From: Gloeocapsopsis sp. IPPAS B-1203
GTDB lineage: Bacteria > Cyanobacteriota > Cyanobacteriia > Cyanobacteriales > Chroococcidiopsidaceae
Direction of reading: 5' to 3'
Length of the DNA: 64,000 bases
NCBI RefSeq assembly: GCF_002749975.1
Contig: NZ_PEIG01000004.1
Span: 248,001 to 312,000 of the forward strand
The notes beneath the pieces are model-generated. The model was given only the letters and a program-made list of their open reading frames with translations, was not told the origin of the DNA and did no database searches. Below are positions 46,204 to 53,671 of the stretch, piece after piece. Position 1 is the first letter of the stretch, and every line of letters begins with the position of its first letter. The position numbers and the translations under genes were made by a program.

Positions 46204-47310
46204 ATGAGTTACCCTACTACCGATCGCATTTGGCGCTGCGCTACGCGCAATCGCATCTTTAGTCAGTGGCAATGGCGACTGGTAATCCTACTGATCTTGC
46301 TAGGAATTTTTGGTATTAAACATTTACCATCTGTAGCCAAATCTTACCAAAGTCCAAGCTCTCCTCAAGCAACACAAAAGAATTCCCACCCAGTATTATT
46401 AGGGCTTTACACTCCAAACTATCTAGGTTCGCAGCGTACTATCGATCGAGAGTTGCGCCAGTTGGACGATTGGGCAGGTAAGCGTCATTCACTGGCTGGA
46501 TTTTTTATGGATATCGAAGACTCGAATCCTGCATACAATATCACAAACCGCTTAGAACTCCTACGTAGTAATGGTTACACTGCTTTTATTAATCTAGATT
46601 CGACGCGCTCAGCAGCACAAATTGCTAGAGGAGATGTTGATAAATTATTACGAAAACTAGCCCAAGCCTACGCTGTCTGGACAAAGCAAGGATCGGGACG
46701 GATGGCATTTATTGCGCCATTCCAAGAAATGAACATTCCTGGAGAAACTTATAGTAAAGATCCTCAAAATTTTAAGCTGGCGTACCAACGTCTCCAAAAA
46801 ATCTTTGCCGAAGCTGGTGTTGCTCCTCACACAGTGCGATGGGTGTTTGCACCGAATGGTTGGAGTGAAAATGCACAGCATCGATTTGAAAATTATTATC
46901 CAGGCTCAGAGCGAGTCGATATTGTGGCGTTTAGTGCCTACAACTGGGGACATTGCCACAATGCAAGTTGGAAAAAGTGGAGTGAACCACAGGAAGTTTT
47001 TGAATCTTATATTCAGCGAATGCGAGTGATGGCTCCTGGTAAGCCAATTTTTATTGCACAAACTGGTAGTACGAGTCATACACAAAGTGGTGCCAAAAGT
47101 AGTGCAAAAGATCAATGGTTGCGTAACTCATACACGCAGTTAGTTGCTATGGGAGTGCGAGGTATTATCTATTTCAATATTGATAAAGAATGTGATTGGG
47201 CATTCTACAACGATCGCAATCGTAATTCAGTTGGTTATCGCGATGCGATCGCAAACTCCGCATTTAGTTACGTAGCACCTGCGGATCTAGCACGAATGGA
47301 GTCGCGGTAA
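46204..47310 (+). CDS. Membrane-anchored GH26-like protein with altered nucleophile
   Basis: 368 aa from ATG 46204 (MSYPTTDRIW), chosen for the AAGAGTAAGG ribosome site; an upstream ATG at 46168 adds 12 residues. One membrane span (WRLVILLILLGIFGIKHL) places the barrel in the periplasm. The acid/base Glu is in APFQEMNIPG (E187, counted from the longer frame). The strand that carries the nucleophile in its paralogue (LTITEFAT) reads PIFIAQTGST here, so Q298 (CAA) replaces Glu. It may be a polysaccharide-binding relic or use another residue. Its stop overlaps the next ATG (TAATG). Confidence 0.75.
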   Translation: MSYPTTDRIWRCATRNRIFSQWQWRLVILLILLGIFGIKHLPSVAKSYQSPSSPQATQKNSHPVLLGLYTPNYLGSQRTIDRELRQLDDWAGKRHSLAGFFMDIEDSNPAYNITNRLELLRSNGYTAFINLDSTRSAAQIARGDVDKLLRKLAQAYAVWTKQGSGRMAFIAPFQEMNIPGETYSKDPQNFKLAYQRLQKIFAEAGVAPHTVRWVFAPNGWSENAQHRFENYYPGSERVDIVAFSAYNWGHCHNASWKKWSEPQEVFESYIQRMRVMAPGKPIFIAQTGSTSHTQSGAKSSAKDQWLRNSYTQLVAMGVRGIIYFNIDKECDWAFYNDRNRNSVGYRDAIANSAFSYVAPADLARMESR

Positions 47311-48833
47311 TGGCTGGGATGTGGGTGGCAATAACTGGGGTAAGTATCATTGTGCCGTCGCTTGTCACAACACAGCATTTGGTTTGTTCTCGTACAGATG
47401 CAGAATGCTGGCGTAGTATTTCTCATTCTTGGCGATCGCCATCATTTTTGCTTGCTGCTCCTGATAATTTTAATCCTGATTTGCAACCGCAACCTTCCGC
47501 ACCAGCACCAACAGAAACTCCTGTTGAAAAGCCACAAGTTCCTAGCGTTCCTTCACCAACACCTAGCTCTCAACCAACTATTTCAGTACCAAAACCAATT
47601 CCTGTTGAAAAGCCACAAGTTCCTAGCGTTCCTTCACCAACACCTAGCTCTCAACCAACTCCTATAACAAATGCTGCACCTCGATTAACACAGGAAGCAG
47701 ATCAGATTGCTGCCAAACGTGCTTGGAAGTATTTTGAGCGCAACTGGAATCCAAAAACAGGTTTAGTGAATGCTGTCGATAATTTTCCGTGGACAACATT
47801 ATGGGATCAAGGTAGTGCAATACTCGGAATTCATGCAGCACGACAGTTGGGGTTACTACCTGCAGGTGTCTTTCACAAGCGGATCGATACACTATTACAA
47901 ACATTAGAAAGATTACCGCTACCAGCAACAGGCTTACCTAATAAAGCCTATAGTACGCACACTGCTCAGATGCGGCAACTTGATAATACTCCCGATCCTC
48001 AAGGTAAAAGTGGTTGGTCAGCATTAGATATGGCGCGTTTTTTGGTAGGGCTACACGTATTACGCGAACATTATCCCGAATATAGCGATCGCATTCATCG
48101 CATTACCAAACGTTGGGAGTTAGCGAATCTTGTCAAACATGGTTGGTTAAATGGTGGTATTTCAACTGCTAACGGAAAAATTCTGCAAGTCCAAGAAGGA
48201 CGCTTAGGTTATGAGCAATACGCCGCACACAGCTTGAAACTTTGGAATCTTGAAGCAGATAAGGCTTTATCTCAACCACCTATTAAAACAGTCTCAGTCG
48301 ATGGAATTATGTTGGAAGTCGATCAACGTAACTTCAAAAACTCTGGGGCTACTAACTATCTCACCAACGATCCTTATCTGCTGTGGGGCTTGGAATTGGG
48401 ATGGTCAGATGCTGTTAAACCACAAGTTAACAAACTTTTGCAACTGCAAGCTCAACGTTTTCAACGTACTGGTATTTTAACTGCGGTGAATGAAGATTCA
48501 CTTGATCGCCCGCCTTATTTTCTTTATTACAGTGTTTACGCGGACGATCAACCTTGGCACGTTACGGATACTAGAGGACGTGCTTATCCTCAATTACGGT
48601 TTCTCAGTACTAAAGCAGCTTTTGTTTGGTTTGCACTGATGCCGGACAATCCTTATACCAAGAAGTTACGTAACTTTGTCCAAAACCTTGCCGATCCTCA
48701 TCGCGGTTATCTTTCGGGGCGGTATGAACAACGTCATCTTGGTGTCAATCGCTCGATTGATATTAATACTAATGCAATTGTTTTAGAAAGTCTGCTTTAT
48801 CAAGCTAGAGGTCAACGTCCACTTGTTTTTTAA
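47310..48833 (+). CDS. DUF3131 protein, coupled to GH26-like and GT2 genes
   Basis: 507 aa with an N-terminal hydrophobic segment (AGMWVAITGVSIIVPSLV). An AAPDNFNPDLQP motif like that of the beta-barrel protein at 34145 follows, then a Pro-rich linker containing a duplicated 20-residue unit. A full DUF3131 domain covers about residues 130-500 (FERNWNPKTGLVNAVDNFPW, GWSALDMARFLVGL, EGRLGYEQYAAHSLKLWN, NEDSLDRPPYFLY, LRFLSTKAAFVW). The ATG overlaps the stop of the previous gene, and the GT2 synthase starts 20 bp after its own stop, so the three form an operon. Confidence 0.82.
   Translation: MAGMWVAITGVSIIVPSLVTTQHLVCSRTDAECWRSISHSWRSPSFLLAAPDNFNPDLQPQPSAPAPTETPVEKPQVPSVPSPTPSSQPTISVPKPIPVEKPQVPSVPSPTPSSQPTPITNAAPRLTQEADQIAAKRAWKYFERNWNPKTGLVNAVDNFPWTTLWDQGSAILGIHAARQLGLLPAGVFHKRIDTLLQTLERLPLPATGLPNKAYSTHTAQMRQLDNTPDPQGKSGWSALDMARFLVGLHVLREHYPEYSDRIHRITKRWELANLVKHGWLNGGISTANGKILQVQEGRLGYEQYAAHSLKLWNLEADKALSQPPIKTVSVDGIMLEVDQRNFKNSGATNYLTNDPYLLWGLELGWSDAVKPQVNKLLQLQAQRFQRTGILTAVNEDSLDRPPYFLYYSVYADDQPWHVTDTRGRAYPQLRFLSTKAAFVWFALMPDNPYTKKLRNFVQNLADPHRGYLSGRYEQRHLGVNRSIDINTNAIVLESLLYQARGQRPLVF
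47519..47660 (+). repeat. 61-bp direct repeat with 81-bp period, inside a DUF3131 gene
   Basis: Two identical copies (47519-47579 and 47600-47660) encode a duplicated PVEKPQVPSVPSPTPSSQPT linker. Perfect identity suggests a recent or concerted duplication. Confidence 0.9.
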
Positions 48834-48853
48834 TACTTGTTATCGGTATCTTT

Positions 48854-50836
48854 ATGAACTCAGTTGCTCAAACAAAAAATTTATCAAGCCTTGTCGGTAG
48901 TCATACTCGTTCTCGGTTAAAAGAACGCACTTTACTGTTTCGCTACCTAGCAGAAATTAATCTCATTTTTGGTGCTTGGTACTTGTCTTGGCGTGTGACA
49001 CATTCAATTAACTATGATGCGCTGTGGATTGCAATTCCTCTACTGCTAGCAGAGATTTATAGCTATTTTGGCGGCGTGATGTTTGTTGTGGGGTTATGGC
49101 GTCCAATAGTGCGACAAGTTAAGTCATTGGACAAATTGTCACCACCCATGTCGCGTGCTGATTTACCTACAGTTGATGTTTTTATTACATGTTACAACGA
49201 GCCACCGGAAATGGTCGAACAAACAGCCAAGGCTGCTTTGGCAATTGACTATCCACCAACAAAATTGCGGGTTTATGTGCTTGATGATGGTAACTCGCCA
49301 GCAATGCGCGCTATGGCGGAGAAATTAAGTATTGAAGATTTACAGAAACCTTTACTTCAACAGGAAGTTACGCAAATTGATGCTGAACGTTCTTTGTTGA
49401 TAGAACGCCTTCAAGAACTCGAAGAATTAACACCGGATACACAAGCGGCTGAGAAATGGCTACAAACGATCGCTCCGACTCGCGATCAAATTGAAACTAA
49501 GTTTTTGCAGCGCTTACAGCAATTAATTTTATTGTTGCATCCAACACATCACAGTATCAGCGATCGCCTTTCAACTGAACGCCAATTTTTAGAAGATGCA
49601 ATTTATCAAAAAGAAATTGAACTGATAGAACTCAACCGATTGCGTTATGTTGCGCGTCCTAAACCTCCTGGTGTTCCCCATCATGCCAAAGCTGGAAATA
49701 TTAATTACGCACTGTTTTATGGAGATACTGCGGGCGATTTTATTTTGACGCTTGATGCAGATCATATTCCTAAACCACAATTTCTCAAGCGCGTTCTACC
49801 ATATTTCTTTACATACAATGTTTTCATAGGAAAATACGAACGTAATCGAGTTGCGTTTGTGCAGACTCCTCAAGATTTCTATAACTTACCTGCTGACGAT
49901 CCCTTTGGACATCAAGCCCATTTATTTTATGGACCACTCCAGCAAGGTAAAGATGGCATGAATGCTGCTTTTTATACTGGAACAAATGCAGTGATTCGAC
50001 GCGATGCTTTAATTGGTGTTGGACTTCAATATTTTTCGGATGAGTTTGCCAAAAATGAAAAACGACTTGATGAGTTTGAGTTAGTTGGTGGTGTTTCGAG
50101 TAATAGCATTACTGAGGATATGAATACCGCAATGCGGTTGCACGCTGCAGGCTGGAAATCAGTTTATCACAACGAACTTTTGGCAGAAGGTTTAGCACCT
50201 GACGATCTCAGTTCTACACTTAAGCAACGACTGCGTTGGGCACAAGGTACTATTCAAGTTTTCCTGCGCGAAAATCCTTTAACAAAACCAGGGTTGACGT
50301 TTTGGCAACGGCTGCATTATTTCAAGACAATGTATAGCTATTTTTCGGGTTTTGCCACAGTTGTTTTTATTGCGTGTCCTATTATCTATTTCTTTACTGG
50401 GGTGATTCCTGTAAAAACTTATGGTTCTGATTTCGCTTTACACTTTTTTCCAGCATTTATCCTTAACCGTCTCACTCTCATGGCAGCAACGTGGGGTATT
50501 CCTGCAAGAGAAGTTTGGCGTTCTGAACAATATGCGATCGCGTTATTTCCTTTATTAATTCAAGCTGTATGGAGTGTATTTACAGGACAACCCATCAAAT
50601 TTCAAGTGACACCCAAACAAAGACAATCAGGAATTTATCTACGTTTAATTATGCCACAACTAGTTGTTTTTACACTTACTGTTCTTGGTATTTTTTGGAG
50701 TCTTTATCGTTTTACTGTAGGGACTCTTGATTATCCTTTGGTTTACTTACTCAATGGTGCATGGGCAGTTTATAACTTATTACTACTCTGGGCAGTTATC
50801 CGTGCAGCTACCTGGCAACCAGGTTTAAATAAATAA
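48854..50836 (+). CDS. Cellulose-synthase-like processive glycosyltransferase (GT2), no PilZ
   Basis: 660 aa. Membrane helices flank a GT2 domain with every processive-synthase motif: LDDG (D144-D145), DAD (301-303), TED (420-422) and QRLRW (458-462). Two to three helices precede it and about five follow. An unusual insertion of about 110 residues (155-265), charged and probably coiled-coil, separates DDG from DAD. The KFQVTPKQR stretch seen in BcsA is present, but the protein ends after the last helix with no c-di-GMP-binding PilZ domain. It would polymerise a beta-linked polysaccharide across the inner membrane. The sugar is unknown; GH26 neighbours hint at mannose- or mixed-glucose-containing product. 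Confidence 0.85.
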   Translation: MNSVAQTKNLSSLVGSHTRSRLKERTLLFRYLAEINLIFGAWYLSWRVTHSINYDALWIAIPLLLAEIYSYFGGVMFVVGLWRPIVRQVKSLDKLSPPMSRADLPTVDVFITCYNEPPEMVEQTAKAALAIDYPPTKLRVYVLDDGNSPAMRAMAEKLSIEDLQKPLLQQEVTQIDAERSLLIERLQELEELTPDTQAAEKWLQTIAPTRDQIETKFLQRLQQLILLLHPTHHSISDRLSTERQFLEDAIYQKEIELIELNRLRYVARPKPPGVPHHAKAGNINYALFYGDTAGDFILTLDADHIPKPQFLKRVLPYFFTYNVFIGKYERNRVAFVQTPQDFYNLPADDPFGHQAHLFYGPLQQGKDGMNAAFYTGTNAVIRRDALIGVGLQYFSDEFAKNEKRLDEFELVGGVSSNSITEDMNTAMRLHAAGWKSVYHNELLAEGLAPDDLSSTLKQRLRWAQGTIQVFLRENPLTKPGLTFWQRLHYFKTMYSYFSGFATVVFIACPIIYFFTGVIPVKTYGSDFALHFFPAFILNRLTLMAATWGIPAREVWRSEQYAIALFPLLIQAVWSVFTGQPIKFQVTPKQRQSGIYLRLIMPQLVVFTLTVLGIFWSLYRFTVGTLDYPLVYLLNGAWAVYNLLLLWAVIRAATWQPGLNK

Positions 50837-51083
50837 TCATACTCCTAATGGCTACCGCTGATAACTTGATTTTTACTCTCTTCATATTTGAAAACTCTAA
50901 GCATGAGATAGCAATTAGTCTTTTACCTATCAATATTTCAGTCATCTTTAAGTAATAATCTCATTTTCTTAATGTCTCATTTTTAACTTTAAAATTAAGT
51001 AATAACATTGACTTTTATGACTTGTCAATGATTAAAATAAATGCCAAAATAACAGAGTAGAAACAGTAATTAAGATAAGAAAT

Positions 51084-51407
51084 ATGAGTTCTGTTAAAAT
51101 TGTCCAACCTTCAGGAATGTTAGACGGTATTAAAGGTAATCAATTTCGACGCGAAGTTAGTGATATTGTTGCTACTGGTGCTGATATTGTATTAATTGAT
51201 CTTCAGAATGTAAGCTTTATTGATAGTTCTGGTTTAGGAGCTTTAGTTTCAGCAATGAAAACAGTACGTAGTGCTGGCGGAAAGCTATTTATTTGCTCAG
51301 TTAACGATCAAGTCAGGATGCTATTTGAACTCACTAAGATGGATCGCGTTTTTGAAATTTTTGCTAATCAAGATGAATTTAGCCAAAAAGTTTTAGCTGC
51401 AAAATAG
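51084..51407 (+). CDS. STAS-domain anti-sigma factor antagonist, copy 1
   Basis: 107-aa SpoIIAA/RsbV-like protein. The conserved FIDSSGLGALVSAM loop carries the phosphorylatable Ser (S49). VRMLFELTKMDRVFEIF is the typical C-terminal helix. In partner switching the unphosphorylated form would bind the RsbW-like kinase at 53252. It lies 247 bp downstream of the GT2 gene. Confidence 0.88.
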   Translation: MSSVKIVQPSGMLDGIKGNQFRREVSDIVATGADIVLIDLQNVSFIDSSGLGALVSAMKTVRSAGGKLFICSVNDQVRMLFELTKMDRVFEIFANQDEFSQKVLAAK

Positions 51408-51462
51408 CCATCGTAATATCATCGCTTTTAGCGTAACTAAAGTAAAAACGAAATAACTTAGA

Positions 51463-51795
51463 ATGAGTTCTTTTATCAAAATTATTCAACCATCAGACTT
51501 TCTTAATGGAGTTCAAGTTAAACAACTCCGGCATCAAATTAGTGACCTTGTAGCATCTGGAGTTGATATAATACTTATTAACTTTGAAAATGTTAAGCAA
51601 ATAGACAGTTCAGGGCTAGGTGGATTAATTGCAATTCAGAGAGTTGTACGTACAGCTAATAGTAAAGTTTTTCTTTGCTCAATTCACGGTCAGGTTAAAA
51701 TGTTATTCGATTTGACAAAGATGAATGAAATGTTTCAAGTTTTTGCTAATCAACAAGAATTTCAAGAAGAAGTTCTCAACCAACAAAAAAATTAG
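51463..51795 (+). CDS. STAS-domain anti-sigma factor antagonist, copy 2
   Basis: A 110-aa paralogue of the preceding gene: QIDSSGLGGLIAIQ with candidate phospho-Ser S50, and VKMLFDLTKMNEMFQVFANQ as the matching helix. The two copies look like a tandem duplication that has diverged, perhaps to serve different targets. Its stop overlaps the convergent phosphatase gene by 4 bp. Confidence 0.87.
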   Translation: MSSFIKIIQPSDFLNGVQVKQLRHQISDLVASGVDIILINFENVKQIDSSGLGGLIAIQRVVRTANSKVFLCSIHGQVKMLFDLTKMNEMFQVFANQQEFQEEVLNQQKN

Positions 51796-52985
51796 ATTTC
51801 CGATTTTGACGTTGTTAAGTTAAAACAAATTTTTAGTAAGGACAAGTCATCTTCAAAGCTACTAGTTTGACCTAAATTTTGAAGATAATTTAATAGTTGT
51901 TCCAAACGTTTATTTTGTTTGTGTGAGTCAACTAGCAACTGCACAAAAGATTCTTTTCCCCAAATACTACCATTGGGTTGAGATATCTCGTATGCGCCAT
52001 CACTAAAAATATACAAAGTACTGGTTTCTTGTATATATATAGATTCATTTTCAAAATCAGCATCAGGTAAAAAGCCGATTGGCAAACCTGGAGAACCTAA
52101 GTGTTGCACTTGAAGTGTAGTTTCATCAGTCAATAATGTAGCTGGTGGATGACCAGCACTAGCATAATTAAGTTGATGTTGACGGCGATTGTAAACTCCG
52201 TACCAAATAGTAAAATATTTATCGTCGTGATCGCTCATCTGAAAAGCATGATTGAGCGATCTCAGAACTTCGCTTGGTTGGCAAAAGTTCGTGTTGGGTA
52301 GAGATTGCGATCGCAACAGATTAAGTACTGATACTGATAGTAATGCTGAACCGACTCCGTGTCCTGATACATCGAGTAAATAAAGCACTAAATGATCGTC
52401 GTCTATCCAATAGTAGTCAAAGCTATCGCCTCCGAGTTGAGCTGAAGGGATAAATAAATTTTCTGTTGTTACTGTTCCTGTGAGTGGTGCAGGAAGTAGC
52501 GATCGCACATAGCTACCTGCATCGGCTAATTCTGTTTCCAAAAGTTGTTTTTGGTGTTGTAAATCTTGATTCAGAGCTTCTAGTGCTTGTTTTTGATGCT
52601 GTAAATCTTGATTTAGTTGGTACAAGCGTAATCCTGCTCTTACTCTTGCTTTTAATTCATTGATATCAATTGGTTTAGCAAGAAAATCATCAGCGCCAGC
52701 ATCAAGCCCAATGACTCGATCTTCAACTTCTCCGCGTGCAGTTAGTAATATAAAGAAAGTTGTTGATAATTCTGGATTAGCTTTCAAGTGGCGACATACA
52801 TCAAGCCCATTGAGAGGAGACATCATCCAGTCACACACAATTAATGCTGGTCGTATTTGCTGTGCTTGGGTAATTCCTTCCTCACCACTACTAGCCACTG
52901 TTACAGTGTAACCTTGGTTTTGTAATGCTCTTTTTAGCACCATCCGAATAGTAGGATCGTCATCAATAATAAGGATTTTAAACAT
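51792..52985 (-). CDS. Receiver-PP2C phosphatase (RsbU/SpoIIE-type)
   Basis: 397 aa. It has an N-terminal receiver domain with phospho-Asp D52 (LIVCDWMMSPLNG), Thr in ILLTARG and Lys in LAKPID. A coiled-coil linker with a repeated LNQDLQHQKQ unit follows, then a SpoIIE-type PP2C domain with metal-binding Asp residues (GGDSFDYYW, LLDVSGHGVGSAL, LYIFSDGAYE). Phosphorylation of the receiver would switch dephosphorylation of the STAS proteins. It converges on STAS copy 2. Confidence 0.9.
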   Translation of the reverse strand: MFKILIIDDDPTIRMVLKRALQNQGYTVTVASSGEEGITQAQQIRPALIVCDWMMSPLNGLDVCRHLKANPELSTTFFILLTARGEVEDRVIGLDAGADDFLAKPIDINELKARVRAGLRLYQLNQDLQHQKQALEALNQDLQHQKQLLETELADAGSYVRSLLPAPLTGTVTTENLFIPSAQLGGDSFDYYWIDDDHLVLYLLDVSGHGVGSALLSVSVLNLLRSQSLPNTNFCQPSEVLRSLNHAFQMSDHDDKYFTIWYGVYNRRQHQLNYASAGHPPATLLTDETTLQVQHLGSPGLPIGFLPDADFENESIYIQETSTLYIFSDGAYEISQPNGSIWGKESFVQLLVDSHKQNKRLEQLLNYLQNLGQTSSFEDDLSLLKICFNLTTSKSEI

Positions 52986-53251
52986 TTAAAACTTAGGAAA
53001 TACTACTTACATAAATTTTGAGCTTTAGGACGCGAGTGTAATGTCAGATAATATGTTTACTTAGAAGATAATAGACAATGGGCAATGGGTGTTTCTTGTA
53101 TTTGCTAATACACTAATTTTAAGCTTGTCTTGCACTCACTCACTTGACTGTTTTAACTTATTGTTATTTTAGTTTGAGTATAGTAAATTTTACAAAATAA
53201 TAATTAGTCCGCTATAATCTATATACTAATTAAAATTAACGTATTTGACAA

Positions 53252-53671
53252 TTGATTCACAAAATAAATTTTCAAGTTAAAACTGATTTAACTGCTTCAT
53301 CTCAAGTAATGGAGTGGTTTAAACAGCTCAATGAGCCTCCACTAGACAAGGTAGTTTGGTGGCAATATCAAACATTACTACAAGAAGCCTTTATCAATAT
53401 TGTTGAACATGCTCATAAAGGACTACCACAGGAGACTCCGGTAGAACTAGAAGCTACAAGAAGCAACGAATTTATAGAAATCTTGATTTGGTCATACGGT
53501 TTAGCTTTTGACTTAGAGCAGAAGCTACAAGAAACCCCTGAAATTGAAGAAATTGAGGGTGAAAGAGGGCGTGGACTAAAAATTATGTCACTACTTGCAG
53601 ATGAACTCAGCTATAAACGAGTAGAAGGCGATCGCTATTGTTTATATATAAAAAAATACTATACAAATTAA
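53252..53671 (+). CDS. RsbW-like anti-sigma kinase (HATPase), diverged
   Basis: 139 aa from a TTG start. The GHKL N box is [16 protein letters not shown], with Glu and Asn present, and a G2-like RGRGLKIM. The G1 box reads [10 protein letters not shown], where kinases usually have a D-x-G, so the ATP-contacting Asp is Ser or missing. It may be weakly active, or a phosphate-independent binder of STAS proteins. Position next to STAS and PP2C genes makes a partner-switching role likely. Its stop overlaps the giant kinase gene by 4 bp. Confidence 0.78.
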   Translation: MIHKINFQVKTDLTASSQVMEWFKQLNEPPLDKVVWWQYQTLLQEAFINIVEHAHKGLPQETPVELEATRSNEFIEILIWSYGLAFDLEQKLQETPEIEEIEGERGRGLKIMSLLADELSYKRVEGDRYCLYIKKYYTN

